NCBI RefSeq assembly: GCF_900089585.1
Contig: NZ_FLRH01000003.1
Location: forward strand, 1,225,001-1,289,000
Length of the DNA stretch: 64,000 bases
DNA from: Micromonospora sediminicola
GTDB lineage: Bacteria; Actinomycetota; Actinomycetes; Mycobacteriales; Micromonosporaceae
Direction of reading: 5' to 3'
In this document: positions 1 to 9,092 of the stretch, piece after piece
Position numbering within the stretch: position 1 is the stretch's first letter
How the letters are laid out: every line of letters begins with the position of its first letter
Notes under the pieces: model-generated
The model's database searches: none
Seen by the model: the letters and a program-made list of their open reading frames with translations, nothing else
What the model was told of the DNA's origin: nothing
Translations under genes and position numbers: made by a program

Positions 1-171
1 GGCCGGATGGGTGGCGTGCGCTACACCGTCCAGAACCTGACCGTCCAGGCGGTCGACACCGAGAACAACCTCCTGCTCGTCCGTGGCGCCATTCCCGGCC
101 CCAAGGGCGCGCTCGTCCTGGTCCGTACCGCGGCCAAGGCGAAGGTGAAGAAGGGCGGTGCGGCCAAGTGA
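1..171 (+). CDS. rplC: 50S ribosomal protein L3, C-terminal fragment
   Basis: This is the 3' end of the gene for L3, a large-subunit protein that binds 23S rRNA near the peptidyl transferase centre. The reading frame is open from base 1 and gives 56 residues before TGA at 169-171. It starts [15 protein letters not shown] and contains the L3 tail motif [14 protein letters not shown], then a lysine-rich end. The start lies upstream of the window. The TGA overlaps the GTG of rplD by 4 bases, as expected for the second gene of an S10 operon. Confidence 0.95.
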   Translation, partial: GRMGGVRYTVQNLTVQAVDTENNLLLVRGAIPGPKGALVLVRTAAKAKVKKGGAAK

Positions 172-833
172 CCACCGTTGACGTCCTCAACGTCGAAGGC
201 GGCAAGAGCGGCTCCGTCGAGCTGCCGGCCGACATCTTCGACGCGCAGGCGAACATCGCGCTGATGCACCAGGTCGTGGTGGCTCAGCTCGCGGCGGCCC
301 GGCAGGGCACGCACAAGACCAAGACCCGCGGCGAGGTCTCCGGTGGAGGCAAGAAGCCGTACAAGCAGAAGGGCACCGGTCGTGCCCGCCAGGGTTCGAC
401 CCGCGCGCCGCAGTTCGCCGGCGGTGGCGTGGTCCACGGCCCGGTGCCGCGCGACTACAGCCAGCGCACCCCGAAGAAGATGAAGGCCGCCGCCCTGCGT
501 GGCGCCCTCTCGGACCGGGCCCGCGCCGGCCAGGTGCACGTCGTCGAGGCGTTCGTCTCGGGCGAGAAGCCGTCGACCAAGGCGGCTCTGACCACGCTGG
601 CGAAGCTGACCACGGCCCGTCGGGTCCTGGTCGTGCTGAGCAGCACCGACGAGCTGAACTGGGTGTCGCTGCGGAACCTGCGCAACGCGCGGGACAGCCG
701 GGTGCACCTGATCGAGGCCGGCCAGCTCAACACGTACGACGTGCTGGTGGCCGACGACGTGGTCTTCACCAAGGAGGCCCTGGACGAGTTCCTGGGCGTT
801 CCCGCCGAGACCACCGAGGAGGGTGGCAAGTGA
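168..833 (+). CDS. rplD: 50S ribosomal protein L4
   Basis: L4 binds 23S rRNA and lines the peptide exit tunnel; in some bacteria it also represses the S10 operon. The product is 221 residues, near the family norm. It shows the basic tunnel-loop region typical of L4 ([19 protein letters not shown], about residues 60-80) and a C-terminal domain with the [23 protein letters not shown] core. The start is GTG at 168, chosen because it overlaps the rplC stop by 4 bases (translational coupling). The stop in turn overlaps the rplW start by 4 bases. Confidence 0.96.
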   Translation: MTTVDVLNVEGGKSGSVELPADIFDAQANIALMHQVVVAQLAAARQGTHKTKTRGEVSGGGKKPYKQKGTGRARQGSTRAPQFAGGGVVHGPVPRDYSQRTPKKMKAAALRGALSDRARAGQVHVVEAFVSGEKPSTKAALTTLAKLTTARRVLVVLSSTDELNWVSLRNLRNARDSRVHLIEAGQLNTYDVLVADDVVFTKEALDEFLGVPAETTEEGGK

Positions 834-1132
834 GCACGATCGCCGATCCGCGCGACATCATCGTCGCTCCGGTCGTCTCGGAGAAGAGCTACAGCGAGCT
901 GAACCGCAACTGGTACACCTTCCTGGTGCACCCGGACGCCAACAAGACCGAGATCAAGATCGCTATCCAGCAGATCTTCAACGTCCGCGTCCTGACGGTC
1001 AACACGCTCAACCGTGAGGGCAAGCGCAAGCGCACCAAGACCGGCTTCGGTCAGCGCAAGTCCACCAAGCGGGCGATCGTGAAGCTGGCTGACGGAGACC
1101 GTATCGAGGCCTTCGGCGGCCCGGTCAGCTGA
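830..1132 (+). CDS. rplW: 50S ribosomal protein L23
   Basis: L23 sits at the exit-tunnel rim of the 50S subunit, where trigger factor and SRP dock. The product is 100 residues, the usual bacterial length. It contains the core motifs [13 protein letters not shown] near the N-terminus, the [15 protein letters not shown] strand-helix segment, and a basic loop ([19 protein letters not shown]). The GTG start at 830 overlaps the rplD stop by 4 bases, which fixes the start. rplB follows after 12 bases. Confidence 0.96.
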   Translation: MSTIADPRDIIVAPVVSEKSYSELNRNWYTFLVHPDANKTEIKIAIQQIFNVRVLTVNTLNREGKRKRTKTGFGQRKSTKRAIVKLADGDRIEAFGGPVS

Positions 1133-1144
1133 GGGGTGTAGACA

Positions 1145-1984
1145 ATGGCTATCCGTAAGTACAAGCCGACGACGCCGGGCCGGCGTGGCTCGAGCGTTGC
1201 CGACTTCGCCGAGATCACCCGGTCGACGCCCGAGAAGTCGCTGCTGGCTCCGCTGCCGAAGAAGGGCGGACGCAACGCCCACGGCCGGATCACCACGCGG
1301 CACCACGGTGGCGGCCACAAGCGCCAGTACCGTCTGATCGACTTCAAGCGGGTCGACAAGGACGGCGTGCCGGCGAAGGTCGCCCACATCGAGTACGACC
1401 CGAACCGCACCGCGCGCATCGCGCTGCTGCACTACGCCGACGGCGAGAAGCGCTACATCCTCGCGCCGAAGGACCTGAAGCAGGGCGACGCCGTGGAGTC
1501 GGGCCCGGGCGCCGACATCAAGCCGGGCAACAACCTGCCGCTGCGCAACATCCCGGTCGGTACCACCATCCACAACGTGGAGCTGCGTCCGGGCGGCGGC
1601 GCCAAGCTGGCCCGCTCGGCCGGCGTCGGCATCCAGCTGCTCGGCCGTGAGGGCGCGTACGCGACCCTGCGTATGCCGTCCGGCGAGATCCGGCGGGTGG
1701 ACGTGCGCTGCCGCGCCAGCATCGGCGAGATCGGCAACGCCGACCAGTCGAACATCAACTGGGGCAAGGCCGGCCGGATGCGGTGGAAGGGCAAGCGCCC
1801 GACCGTCCGTGGTGTCGCGATGAACCCCGTCGACCACCCGCACGGTGGTGGTGAGGGTAAGACCTCCGGTGGTCGCCACCCGGTCAACCCGCAGGGTAAG
1901 CCCGAGGGCCGCACCCGTCGTAAGGGCCAGCCGAGCGACCGGCTGATCGTCCGCCGCCGCTACGCCACGCGTAAGCGCGGCTGA
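1145..1984 (+). CDS. rplB: 50S ribosomal protein L2
   Basis: L2 is a core 23S rRNA-binding protein needed for subunit association and peptidyl transferase assembly. The product is 279 residues, the standard length. It has the N-terminal [12 protein letters not shown] segment, the [17 protein letters not shown] motif, and the C-terminal [19 protein letters not shown] motif containing the conserved histidine. The ATG at 1145 follows a GAGGGGTG-rich leader. It lies between rplW and rpsS in the canonical S10 order. Confidence 0.97.
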   Translation: MAIRKYKPTTPGRRGSSVADFAEITRSTPEKSLLAPLPKKGGRNAHGRITTRHHGGGHKRQYRLIDFKRVDKDGVPAKVAHIEYDPNRTARIALLHYADGEKRYILAPKDLKQGDAVESGPGADIKPGNNLPLRNIPVGTTIHNVELRPGGGAKLARSAGVGIQLLGREGAYATLRMPSGEIRRVDVRCRASIGEIGNADQSNINWGKAGRMRWKGKRPTVRGVAMNPVDHPHGGGEGKTSGGRHPVNPQGKPEGRTRRKGQPSDRLIVRRRYATRKRG

Positions 1985-1996
1985 GGGAGATAAGAC

Positions 1997-2278
1997 ATGC
2001 CTCGCAGCCTGAAGAAGGGCCCGTTCGTCGACGACCACCTGCTCAAGAAGGTGGAGACGCAGAACGACAAGGGCTCGAAGAACGTCATCAAGACCTGGTC
2101 GCGACGCTCGACGATCATCCCGGAGATGCTGGGTCACACGATCGCCGTGCACGACGGACGTAAGCACGTCCCGGTCTTCGTGACCGAGGCCATGGTCGGG
2201 CACAAGCTCGGCGAGTTCGCGCTGACCCGCACGTTCAAGGGTCACGAGAAGGACGACCGGAAGAGCCGCCGGCGCTGA
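1997..2278 (+). CDS. rpsS: 30S ribosomal protein S19
   Basis: S19 forms a complex with S13 in the 30S head and contacts the A-site tRNA region. The product is 93 residues and begins [18 protein letters not shown], a signature S19 N-terminus. It also carries the [25 protein letters not shown] core and ends in a basic tail (KDDRKSRRR). A GAGGGAGAT ribosome binding site lies just upstream of the ATG at 1997. The position between rplB and rplV is canonical. Confidence 0.97.
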   Translation: MPRSLKKGPFVDDHLLKKVETQNDKGSKNVIKTWSRRSTIIPEMLGHTIAVHDGRKHVPVFVTEAMVGHKLGEFALTRTFKGHEKDDRKSRRR

Positions 2279-2318
2279 CGCCGCGGGCATACGGATAGAG
2301 GAACAAGGGGTTACAGCG

Positions 2319-2771
2319 ATGCCAGGAAAGGGCGACGCTCCGGTGCTTCCGGGCGCGCGGGCGGTTGCGCGGCACGTGCGCATCTCGCCGATGAAGGCGC
2401 GCCGGGTGGTCAACCTCGTCCGCGGCCTGCCCGCGAAGGAGGCGCTCACGGTGCTGCAGTTCGCGCCGCAGGCGGCGAGCGAGCAGGTGTACAAGGTGCT
2501 CGCTAGCGCGATCGCCAACGCGGAGAACAACGAGCGGCTGGACCCCGATGCGCTGCTCGTCAGCGAGGCGTTCGTCGACGAGGGCCCGACGATGAAGCGG
2601 TTCCGGCCGCGGGCGCAGGGCCGGGCCTACCGGATCCGCAAGCGGACCTGCCACATCACCGTGGCGGTCGAGGCCGTGGCTGCGGCCGCGCCGAAGAAGT
2701 CGGCCAAGAAGGCCGCTCCGGCCAAGCAGGCCGAGCCGGCGCAGCAGAGCACGACGGAGGGTGCCGAGTAA
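2319..2771 (+). CDS. rplV: 50S ribosomal protein L22
   Basis: L22 spans the 50S subunit with a beta hairpin in the exit tunnel; changes in this hairpin give macrolide resistance in other species. The product is 150 residues. The core ([21 protein letters not shown], then the hairpin around [20 protein letters not shown]) ends near residue 120. About 30 extra residues rich in Ala, Lys and Gln follow, a low-complexity tail common in high-GC actinobacteria. The stop shares one base with the rpsC ATG (TAATG). Confidence 0.96.
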   Translation: MPGKGDAPVLPGARAVARHVRISPMKARRVVNLVRGLPAKEALTVLQFAPQAASEQVYKVLASAIANAENNERLDPDALLVSEAFVDEGPTMKRFRPRAQGRAYRIRKRTCHITVAVEAVAAAAPKKSAKKAAPAKQAEPAQQSTTEGAE

Positions 2772-3652
2772 TGGGTCAGAAGGTTCACCCCACCGGGTTC
2801 CGGCTCGGCATCTCGACCGACTGGAAGTCCCGCTGGTTCGCGGACAAGCTCTACAAGGACTACATCGGCGAGGACGTCAAGATCCGCCGGATGATGTCCA
2901 AGGGCCTCGAGCGCGCCGGGATCTCCAAGGTCGACATCGAGCGCACCCGGGACCGGGTCCGCGTCGACATCCACACCGCCCGGCCGGGCATCGTCATCGG
3001 CCGTAAGGGTGCGGAGGCCGACCGGATCCGCGGCGAGCTGGAGAAGCTCACCGGCAAGCAGGTCCAGCTGAACATCATCGAGGTGAAGAGCCCCGAGTCG
3101 GACGCGCAGCTGGTCGCCCAGGGCGTCGCCGAGCAGCTGTCCAGCCGGGTCAGCTTCCGTCGGGCCATGCGCAAGGCGATGCAGTCCGCGATGAAGAACC
3201 CGGTCTGCAAGGGCATCCGGGTGCAGGTCTCGGGTCGTCTCGGCGGCGCCGAGATGAGCCGGACCGAGTTCTACCGCGAGGGCCGGGTCCCGCTGCACAC
3301 GCTGCGGGCCAACATCGAGTACGGCTTCTTCGAGGCCCGTACCACGTTCGGCCGGATCGGCGTGAAGGTCTGGATCTACAAGGGCGACGCCGTCCCGGGC
3401 CGCGAGGCCCCGGCCGAGGCCGCCCCGTCGCGCGGCCCGCGCCGTGACCGTGGCGACCGGCCGGACCGGCCGCGCCGTGGTCGGTCGGGCTCGTCGGGTA
3501 CGACCGCCGGTGGCACCGAGGCCGGCCGCGCTGCCGCGACCACCATCGCGCAGCAGGCGGAGACGCCGGCCGGTGAGCCGGTCGACAGCAGCGCTGTCGC
3601 CGCAGCCGCCTCGGCTCCGAACCAGCCGGCAGAACAGCAGCAGGAGGGCTGA
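2771..3652 (+). CDS. rpsC: 30S ribosomal protein S3
   Basis: S3 lies at the mRNA entry channel and contributes to helicase activity of the 30S subunit. The product is 293 residues, longer than the roughly 220-230 residues of many bacteria. The conserved part covers the N-terminal [13 protein letters not shown] motif, the KH domain ([14 protein letters not shown]) and the C-terminal domain ending around WIYKGD. After about residue 212 there is an 80-residue Arg/Gly/Ala/Pro/Gln-rich extension with no recognisable domain. The start overlaps the rplV stop by one base; rplP begins 3 bases downstream. Confidence 0.97.
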   Translation: MGQKVHPTGFRLGISTDWKSRWFADKLYKDYIGEDVKIRRMMSKGLERAGISKVDIERTRDRVRVDIHTARPGIVIGRKGAEADRIRGELEKLTGKQVQLNIIEVKSPESDAQLVAQGVAEQLSSRVSFRRAMRKAMQSAMKNPVCKGIRVQVSGRLGGAEMSRTEFYREGRVPLHTLRANIEYGFFEARTTFGRIGVKVWIYKGDAVPGREAPAEAAPSRGPRRDRGDRPDRPRRGRSGSSGTTAGGTEAGRAAATTIAQQAETPAGEPVDSSAVAAAASAPNQPAEQQQEG

Positions 3653-3655
3653 CAG

Positions 3656-4081
3656 ATGCTGATGCCGCGCAAGCCCCCGAAGGGCTTCCGCAAGCCGCAC
3701 CACCCGGACCGCCACGGCGCGTCCAAGGGCGGTAACCGGGTGGTGTTCGGCGAGTTCGGGATCCAGGCTCTCGAGCCGGCGTACGTGACCAACCGTCAGA
3801 TCGAGTCGGCGCGTATCGCGATGACCCGTCACATCAAGCGTGGCGGCAAGGTCTGGATCACGATCTTCCCGGACCAGGCCCTCACCAAGAAGCCGGCCGA
3901 GACCCGGATGGGTTCCGGTAAGGGTTCGCCCGAGTGGTGGGTCGCCAACGTCAAGCCGGGGCGGGTCCTCTTCGAGATGTCCTTCCCCAACGAGCAGATC
4001 GCGCGAGAGGCGATGCGTCGCGCGATCCACAAGCTCCCGATGAAGTGCCGCATTGTTACGCGCGAAGTGGGTGAATCCTGA
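3656..4081 (+). CDS. rplP: 50S ribosomal protein L16
   Basis: L16 helps shape the A-site and central protuberance of the 50S subunit. The product is 141 residues, beginning [21 protein letters not shown] and containing the universal [19 protein letters not shown] and [15 protein letters not shown] motifs. The ATG at 3656 is preceded by AGGAGG at 3642-3647, a good spacing of 8 bases; a second ATG at 3662 is a possible alternative. The stop shares one base with the rpmC start. Confidence 0.96.
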   Translation: MLMPRKPPKGFRKPHHPDRHGASKGGNRVVFGEFGIQALEPAYVTNRQIESARIAMTRHIKRGGKVWITIFPDQALTKKPAETRMGSGKGSPEWWVANVKPGRVLFEMSFPNEQIAREAMRRAIHKLPMKCRIVTREVGES

Positions 4082-4317
4082 TGGCAGCGGGCGTCAAGCC
4101 TTCCGAGCTGCGTGAGCTCTCCGAGGAGGAGCTGGTCACGAAGCTGCGCGAGGCCAAGGCGGAGCTGTTCAACCTCCGCGTGCAGGCCGCAACCGGGCAG
4201 CTGGACAACAACCGGCGGCTGCAGGTCATCCGTCGGGAGATCGCCCGGATCTACACGATCATGCGTGAGCGTGAGCTGGGTCTCTCGGCCGCGCCGACTG
4301 AGGTGACTGCATCATGA
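4081..4317 (+). CDS. rpmC: 50S ribosomal protein L29
   Basis: L29 is a small helical protein next to L23 at the exit tunnel. The product is 78 residues and shows the L29 pattern [20 protein letters not shown] followed by the second helix with [18 protein letters not shown]. The ATG at 4081 shares its first base with the rplP stop, and the stop overlaps the rpsQ ATG by 4 bases, so it is translationally coupled on both sides. Confidence 0.95.
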   Translation: MAAGVKPSELRELSEEELVTKLREAKAELFNLRVQAATGQLDNNRRLQVIRREIARIYTIMRERELGLSAAPTEVTAS

Positions 4318-4595
4318 GTGAGAACACCACCACCACCGCCGCCGCGCGGTCCCGCCGCAAGGTCCGCGAGGGCCTCGTGGTCAGCGACAAGATGGACAAG
4401 ACCGTCGTGGTCGAGGTCGAGGACCGGGTCAAGCACGCGCTGTACGGCAAGATCATGCGCCGTACGAGCAAGCTGAAGGTGCACGACGAGCAGAACTCGG
4501 CCGGCATCGGCGACCGGGTCCTGATCATGGAGACCCGGCCGCTCTCCGCCACCAAGCGGTGGCGGCTCGTGGAGATCCTCGAGAAGGCCAAGTAG
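4314..4595 (+). CDS. rpsQ: 30S ribosomal protein S17
   Basis: S17 is a primary 16S rRNA-binding protein of the 30S body. The product is 93 residues with an OB fold. Visible motifs are [20 protein letters not shown] and the [20 protein letters not shown] stretch. The start ATG at 4314 overlaps the rpmC stop (ATGA). It is the last S10-operon gene; a hairpin and a 97-base gap separate it from rplN, which starts the spc group. Confidence 0.96.
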   Translation: MSENTTTTAAARSRRKVREGLVVSDKMDKTVVVEVEDRVKHALYGKIMRRTSKLKVHDEQNSAGIGDRVLIMETRPLSATKRWRLVEILEKAK

Positions 4596-4643
4596 CGAAG
4601 GCTCGAGCTCGGCCGGTATCGGTCGGGCGCAGGTTCCGCCAGG

Positions 4644-4668
4644 CTCCGGCCGCCCCCGGCGGCCGGAG
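4644..4668 (+). terminator. Hairpin between S10 and spc operons
   Basis: A perfect 11-base-pair GC stem (4644-4654 with 4658-4668) with a CCC loop lies between rpsQ and rplN. There is no U-tract, which is usual for actinobacterial terminators. It may terminate or attenuate S10 transcription, or act as a processing site between S10 and spc. Confidence 0.55.
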
Positions 4669-4692
4669 AACCGGCAGACATAGGAGATAGAC

Positions 4693-5061
4693 GTGATTCA
4701 GCAGGAGTCGCGACTGCGCGTCGCCGACAACACGGGTGCCCGGGAGATCCTGTGCATCCGGGTTCTCGGTGGCTCCGGTCGGCGCTACGCGAGCATCGGC
4801 GACGTCATCGTGGCCACGGTCAAGGACGCGATCCCCGGTGCCGGTGTGAAGAAGGGCGACGTCGTCAAGGCCGTCGTCGTTCGGACCGCCAAGGAGAAGC
4901 GGCGGCCGGACGGGTCGTACATCCGCTTCGACGAGAACGCCGCCGTCATCATCAAGGACGGTGGGGACCCGCGCGGTACCCGCATCTTCGGCCCGGTGGG
5001 CCGGGAGCTGCGGGACAAGCGGTTCATGAAGATCATCTCTCTCGCGCCGGAGGTGTTGTGA
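4693..5061 (+). CDS. rplN: 50S ribosomal protein L14
   Basis: L14 forms part of the subunit interface and binds L19. The product is 122 residues, the standard length. It begins [19 protein letters not shown] and contains the L14 signature around [20 protein letters not shown] and the NAAVIIKD strand. The start is GTG at 4693, preceded by an AGGAGATAG Shine-Dalgarno. It opens the spc operon; its stop overlaps the GTG of rplX by 4 bases. Confidence 0.97.
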   Translation: MIQQESRLRVADNTGAREILCIRVLGGSGRRYASIGDVIVATVKDAIPGAGVKKGDVVKAVVVRTAKEKRRPDGSYIRFDENAAVIIKDGGDPRGTRIFGPVGRELRDKRFMKIISLAPEVL

Positions 5062-5378
5062 CCGTGAAGGTCAAGAAGGGCGACACGGTCGTCGTCATCG
5101 CCGGCAAGGACAAGGGTGCCAAGGGCAAGGTCATCGCGGCCTACCCGCGGCAGGACAAGGTCCTGGTCGAGGGCGTGAACCGGGTCAAGAAGCACACCCG
5201 CATCAGCACCACCCAGCGTGGCGCCAAGACCGGTGGCATCGTCACCCAGGAGGCCCCGATCCACGTCTCGAACGTGATGGTCCTGGACTCCGACGGCAAG
5301 CCGACCCGCATCGGCTACCGGATCGACGACAACGGCCAGAAGGTCCGCATCGCGCGTAGCACCGGTAAGGACCTGTGA
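5058..5378 (+). CDS. rplX: 50S ribosomal protein L24
   Basis: L24 is an assembly initiator for the 50S subunit. The product is 106 residues from GTG 5058, which overlaps the rplN stop as GTGA. A second in-frame GTG at 5064 would remove two residues. The KOW motif ([20 protein letters not shown]) sits at the N-terminus, followed by [10 protein letters not shown] and ETQE-like elements ([14 protein letters not shown]). The stop shares a base with the rplE ATG. Confidence 0.94.
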   Translation: MTVKVKKGDTVVVIAGKDKGAKGKVIAAYPRQDKVLVEGVNRVKKHTRISTTQRGAKTGGIVTQEAPIHVSNVMVLDSDGKPTRIGYRIDDNGQKVRIARSTGKDL

Positions 5379-5947
5379 TGACCACGGCTACCGAAACCAA
5401 GACCCTGCCGCGCCTCAAGGAGCGGTACCGCAACGAGGTCGTGGCGAAGCTGCAGGAGCAGTACGCCTACGGCAACCCCATGCAGGTGCCCGGCCTGGTC
5501 AAGATCGTCGTCAACATGGGTGTCGGCGAGGCCGCTCGGGACGCCAAGCTGATCGACGGCGCGGTCCGCGACCTCGCCACGATCACCGGTCAGAAGCCGC
5601 TGGTCCGGCGGGCGACCAAGTCCATCGCGCAGTTCAAGCTCCGCGAGGGCATGCCGATCGGCGCGAAGGTCACCCTCCGCGGCGACCGGATGTGGGAGTT
5701 CCTGGACCGGCTGCTGTCGATCGCGCTGCCGCGTATCCGTGACTTCCGCGGTCTGGACGGGCGCAAGCTCGACGGGCACGGCAACTACACGTTCGGTCTG
5801 ACCGAGCAGTCGGTGTTCCACGAGATCGACCAGGACAAGATCGATCGCCAGCGGGGCATGGACATCACGGTGGTCACGACCGCCACGACCGACGACGAGG
5901 GCCGGGCGCTGCTCAAGCTCCTGGGCTTCCCGTTCAAGGAGAACTGA
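5378..5947 (+). CDS. rplE: 50S ribosomal protein L5
   Basis: L5 binds 5S rRNA and contacts P-site tRNA in the central protuberance. The product is 189 residues from ATG 5378, which shares its A with the rplX stop (TGATG). A GTG three bases earlier is possible but less likely. Conserved segments are [30 protein letters not shown], and [16 protein letters not shown]. rpsN follows one base after the stop. Confidence 0.96.
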   Translation: MTTATETKTLPRLKERYRNEVVAKLQEQYAYGNPMQVPGLVKIVVNMGVGEAARDAKLIDGAVRDLATITGQKPLVRRATKSIAQFKLREGMPIGAKVTLRGDRMWEFLDRLLSIALPRIRDFRGLDGRKLDGHGNYTFGLTEQSVFHEIDQDKIDRQRGMDITVVTTATTDDEGRALLKLLGFPFKEN

Positions 5948-5948
5948 G

Positions 5949-6134
5949 ATGGCCAAGAAGGCGCTGATCCTCAAGGCGGCCGCGAAGCCGAAGTTCTCGG
6001 TTCGCGCGTACACCCGCTGCCAGCGGTGCGGGCGTCCGAAGGCGGTCTACCGCAAGTTCGGTCTCTGCCGGGTGTGCATCCGGGAGATGGCCCACCGCGG
6101 TGAGCTGCCCGGCGTGTCCAAGGCTTCCTGGTAA
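5949..6134 (+). CDS. rpsZ: 30S ribosomal protein S14, zinc-binding type Z
   Basis: S14 belongs to the 30S head near S3 and S10. This is the short (61-residue) C+ type, with Zn ligands C24, C27, C40 and C43 (C-X2-C-X12-C-X2-C) in the [21 protein letters not shown] region. Actinobacteria often have a second, zinc-free S14 elsewhere that is expressed under zinc limitation; none is in this window. It is also written rpsN. Confidence 0.96.
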   Translation: MAKKALILKAAAKPKFSVRAYTRCQRCGRPKAVYRKFGLCRVCIREMAHRGELPGVSKASW

Positions 6135-6183
6135 TAGCCCGGCGCGCTCCGGCGCGTCAGCTGAACTGTCTCTTCGCCGTAGG

Positions 6184-6202
6184 CCCCGGGCCTGGCCCGG
6201 GG
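6184..6202 (+). other. Short hairpin upstream of rpsH
   Basis: A 7-base-pair stem, CCCCGGG (6184-6190) with CCCGGGG (6196-6202) and a 5-base loop, lies in the 98-base gap between rpsZ and rpsH. It could be an mRNA structure for translational control by S8, which in E. coli regulates the spc operon near rplE, but no rRNA-like mimic was recognised. The rpsH Shine-Dalgarno (GAGAAAGG) follows. Confidence 0.3.
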
Positions 6203-6232
6203 AACCCCGGCGAGAAAGGTTGACGAGTTTTC

Positions 6233-6640
6233 ATGACGATGACCGACCCGATCGCAGACATGCTCACGCGTCTGCGTAACGCCAACCAGGCGTACCACGA
6301 CCGGGTGACGATGCCCTACTCGAAGATCAAGGCGAACATCGCCGAGGTCCTCAAGGCCGAGGGTTACATCGCCACCTGGTCGGTCGAGGAGCCCGAGGAG
6401 GGCGCCGTCGGCAAGCGACTGGTCGTCGAGCTGAAGTACGGCCAGAACCGCGAGCGGAGCCTGGCCGGCATCAAGCGCGTGTCCAAGCCCGGTCTCCGGG
6501 TGTACGCCAAGTCGGACGGGCTCCCGCGGGTGCTCGGCGGGCTGGGCGTGGCGATCATTTCGACGTCCCAGGGGCTGCTCACCGACCGGCAGGCCCGCAA
6601 GCGGAGCGTTGGCGGGGAAGTCCTCGCCTTCGTCTGGTAA
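6233..6640 (+). CDS. rpsH: 30S ribosomal protein S8
   Basis: S8 is a primary binder of the central domain of 16S rRNA and an spc operon regulator in E. coli. The product is 135 residues, begins [20 protein letters not shown] and ends with the [20 protein letters not shown] motif used to recognise S8. The ATG at 6233 has GAGAAAGG upstream; the second ATG at 6239 would lose two residues. rplF begins 16 bases downstream. Confidence 0.97.
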   Translation: MTMTDPIADMLTRLRNANQAYHDRVTMPYSKIKANIAEVLKAEGYIATWSVEEPEEGAVGKRLVVELKYGQNRERSLAGIKRVSKPGLRVYAKSDGLPRVLGGLGVAIISTSQGLLTDRQARKRSVGGEVLAFVW

Positions 6641-6656
6641 CGGGAGACAGGTAGAA

Positions 6657-7199
6657 ATGTCGCGTATTGGACGTAAGTCGATCCCGGTGCCATCCGGCGT
6701 CGACATCACGATCGACGGCCAGACCGTCAAGGTCAAGGGCCCCAAGGGCGAGCTGAGCCACGTGCTGGCCGAGCCGATCACGGCGGAGCGGGGCGAGGAC
6801 GGCGCGCTGCACGTCAACCGGCCCAACGACGAGCGCAGGGCCAAGGAGCTGCACGGCCTGAGCCGTACGCTGGTGGCCAACATGATCGTCGGTGTGACCG
6901 AGGGCTACCGCAAGAGCCTGGAGATCGCCGGCACCGGTTACCGCGTGACCGCCAAGGGCAAGGACCTGGAGTTCGCGCTCGGGTTCTCGCACCCGGTGCT
7001 CGTGCCGGCGCCGGACGGCATCACGTTCACGGTGGAGCGGCCGACGCTGTTCCACGTGGCCGGCATCGACAAGCAGCAGGTCGGCGAGGTCGCCGCCAAC
7101 ATCCGGAAGATCCGCCCGCCGGAGCCCTACAAGGGCAAGGGCGTGAAGTACCAGGGCGAGGTCATCCGCCGCAAGGCTGGAAAGGCAGGTAAGAAGTGA
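6657..7199 (+). CDS. rplF: 50S ribosomal protein L6
   Basis: L6 sits near the GTPase-associated centre of the 50S subunit. The product is 180 residues from ATG 6657, starting [17 protein letters not shown]. An upstream in-frame ATG at 6609 was rejected because it lies inside rpsH and adds a non-L6 segment. Both L6 repeats are present, with the C-terminal [16 protein letters not shown] signature. The stop overlaps the rplR GTG by 4 bases. Confidence 0.96.
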   Translation: MSRIGRKSIPVPSGVDITIDGQTVKVKGPKGELSHVLAEPITAERGEDGALHVNRPNDERRAKELHGLSRTLVANMIVGVTEGYRKSLEIAGTGYRVTAKGKDLEFALGFSHPVLVPAPDGITFTVERPTLFHVAGIDKQQVGEVAANIRKIRPPEPYKGKGVKYQGEVIRRKAGKAGKK

Positions 7200-7585
7200 G
7201 CGCCACGCTGCTCAAGCGCCGCCGCGGCGTCGCCGCCAAGCGTGCCGTCGGGCGTGCGCGTCGGCACTTCCGGGTCCGCAAGAACGTCAACGGCACGGCC
7301 GAGCGTCCCCGCCTGGTCGTCACCCGCTCCCTGCGGCACATGGTCGCCCAGGTCGTCGACGACACCAAGGGTCACACCCTGGCGTCGGCCTCGACCATGG
7401 ACGCCTCGCTGCGCGGCGCCGAGGGCGACAAGAGCGCCCTGGCCGGCAAGGTCGGCGCCCTGCTCGCCGAGCGCGCCAAGGCCGCCGGCGTCTCGAAGGT
7501 CGTCTTCGACCGCGGTGGCAACCGGTACGCGGGGCGGGTCGCCGCGCTTGCCGACGCCGCCCGCGAAGCCGGGCTCGAGTTCTAG
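7196..7585 (+). CDS. rplR: 50S ribosomal protein L18
   Basis: L18 binds 5S rRNA with L5 in the central protuberance. The product is 129 residues. It shows [21 protein letters not shown], the [10 protein letters not shown] segment and the C-terminal [23 protein letters not shown] motif. The GTG start at 7196 overlaps the rplF stop (GTGA). rpsE follows after 33 bases with its own GAAGGAAGG site. Confidence 0.96.
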   Translation: MSATLLKRRRGVAAKRAVGRARRHFRVRKNVNGTAERPRLVVTRSLRHMVAQVVDDTKGHTLASASTMDASLRGAEGDKSALAGKVGALLAERAKAAGVSKVVFDRGGNRYAGRVAALADAAREAGLEF

Positions 7586-7618
7586 AAACCCCGTCACGAG
7601 AGAGAAGGAAGGCTGCTG

Positions 7619-8233
7619 ATGCCAGGTCAACAGCGCCGTGGCGGCGGGTCCGGTGGCAACGAGGGTGGTCGCCGCGACAACCGCCGTGAGGGCGGCCGCG
7701 GAAACGCGCCCGTCGAGAAGACCCCGCACCTCGAGCGGGTCGTCGCGATCAACCGCGTCGCCAAGGTCGTGAAGGGTGGTCGTCGCTTCAGCTTCACCGC
7801 CCTGGTGATCGTGGGCGACGGCGACGGCACCGTCGGTGTGGGCTACGGAAAGGCCAAGGAGGTGCCCGCGGCGATCGCCAAGGGTGTCGAGGAGGCCAAG
7901 AAGCACTTCTTCAAGGTGCCGCGGATCGGTCAGTCGATCCCGCACCCGGTGACGGGTGAGGACGCGGCCGGTGTGGTGCTGCTCAAGCCGGCCTCGGCCG
8001 GTACGGGTGTCATCGCCGGCGGTCCGGTACGCGCCGTGCTGGAGTGCGCGGGCATCCACGACGTGCTCTCCAAGAGCCTCGGCTCGTCCAACCCGATCAA
8101 CATCGTGCACGCCACCGTGGCGGCCCTGAAGGGGCTCGAGTCCCCCGAGCAGGTCGCGGCGCGTCGTGGTCTGCCGGTCGAGGACGTCGCGCCGGCCGCC
8201 ATGCTGGCGTCGCGGGCGGGGGTGGCGTCCTGA
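7619..8233 (+). CDS. rpsE: 30S ribosomal protein S5
   Basis: S5 lies at the mRNA entry site and affects decoding fidelity; changes in its N-terminal loop give spectinomycin resistance in other bacteria. The product is 204 residues. A Gly/Arg/Asn-rich N-terminal extension of about 38 residues precedes the double-stranded RNA-binding domain ([18 protein letters not shown]) and the C-terminal S5 fold ([20 protein letters not shown]). The stop shares a base with the rpmD ATG. Confidence 0.96.
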   Translation: MPGQQRRGGGSGGNEGGRRDNRREGGRGNAPVEKTPHLERVVAINRVAKVVKGGRRFSFTALVIVGDGDGTVGVGYGKAKEVPAAIAKGVEEAKKHFFKVPRIGQSIPHPVTGEDAAGVVLLKPASAGTGVIAGGPVRAVLECAGIHDVLSKSLGSSNPINIVHATVAALKGLESPEQVAARRGLPVEDVAPAAMLASRAGVAS

Positions 8234-8415
8234 TGGCACGCCTGAAGGTCACCCAGGTCCGGTCCGAGATCGGGACCAAGAAGAACCAGCGTGACTCGCT
8301 GCGTTCCCTCGGTCTCAAGCGGATCAACGACGTGGTGGTCAAGGAGGACCGGCCGGAGATCCGCGGCATGATCTTCACGGTCAACCACCTCGTGAAGGTC
8401 GAGGAGGTCGAGTAA
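8233..8415 (+). CDS. rpmD: 50S ribosomal protein L30
   Basis: L30 is a small 50S protein. The product is 60 residues, starting [20 protein letters not shown] and containing the L30 segment [21 protein letters not shown]. It is short, but position and motif are clear. The ATG at 8233 shares its A with the rpsE stop, and the TAA shares a base with the rplO ATG. Confidence 0.95.
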   Translation: MARLKVTQVRSEIGTKKNQRDSLRSLGLKRINDVVVKEDRPEIRGMIFTVNHLVKVEEVE

Positions 8416-8858
8416 TGACGATCAAGGTGCACCACCTGCGTCCGGCTCCGGGTGCCAAGACCGACAAGACCCGTGTGGGTCGCGGTGAGGGCTCGAAGGG
8501 CAAGACCGCCGGCCGTGGTACCAAGGGTTCGAAGGCCCGCAAGAACATCTCGGCGGCGTTCGAGGGTGGGCAGATGCCCATCCACATGCGCCTGCCGAAG
8601 ATGAAGGGCTTCAAGAACAAGTTCAAGGTCGTGTTCCAGGTGGTCAACCTGGACCGGCTCGCCGAGCTCTTCCCGAACGGCGGCCAGGTCGGCCCCGTCG
8701 AGCTGGCCGAGGCCGGTGCGGTCCGCAAGGGCCACCCGGTCAAGGTGCTCGGCACCGGCGACCTCGGCGGTGTGTCCCTCCAGGTGACGGCGCACGCGTT
8801 CAGCGCGTCGGCCAAGGAGAAGATCACCGCGGCCGGTGGCTCGGTCACCGAGCTGTAA
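8415..8858 (+). CDS. rplO: 50S ribosomal protein L15
   Basis: L15 is a late-assembly protein of the 50S subunit. The product is 147 residues. The N-terminal Gly-rich loop ([19 protein letters not shown]) and the [16 protein letters not shown] motif are diagnostic. It is the last gene before a strong hairpin terminator, so secY here starts a separate transcription unit rather than being read through from spc. Confidence 0.96.
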   Translation: MTIKVHHLRPAPGAKTDKTRVGRGEGSKGKTAGRGTKGSKARKNISAAFEGGQMPIHMRLPKMKGFKNKFKVVFQVVNLDRLAELFPNGGQVGPVELAEAGAVRKGHPVKVLGTGDLGGVSLQVTAHAFSASAKEKITAAGGSVTEL

Positions 8859-8869
8859 GGCATGTTCGT

Positions 8870-8905
8870 GGCGCCCGCTCAGTTGTTCGCAACTGGGCGG
8901 GCGCC
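8870..8905 (+). terminator. Terminator after rplO
   Basis: A 16-base-pair stem (8870-8885 with 8890-8905, one G-U pair) closes a TTCG tetraloop. Very GC-rich stem with an extra-stable loop and no U-tract, as in many actinobacterial intrinsic terminators. It separates the spc operon from secY. The following 187 bases to secY contain a possible -10 element (TAACAT, 8934-8939), without a convincing -35. Confidence 0.8.
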
Positions 8906-9092
8906 ATGGTCTACCGGCGACGTGTGCGCCGGGTAACATCGGATTCGTTTTATGTAGCCGGGCACATCTGCCCGGACCGGGATCGGGCTGTTAGAGTCCG
9001 TTCCCAGCCATGGATACCGGGCGCTCGCCCGGCACCCACCCCGCCCCGCCAGGGATCGTCACCGGCGGCCCGCGTCGCGCAGGAGGAAGAAG

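Noticed and set aside
455..2530. Long minus-strand open frames opposite the ribosomal genes (for example 455-2530, 2627-4030, 14185-15303)
   Set aside because: High GC makes the antisense frames stop-poor. They show no domain, and the plus strand is fully explained by ribosomal genes with clear motifs.
6609..6656. Longer rplF starting at ATG 6609
   Set aside because: The extension lies in rpsH, does not resemble L6, and the ATG at 6657 gives the standard N-terminus with a GGGAGACAGG site.
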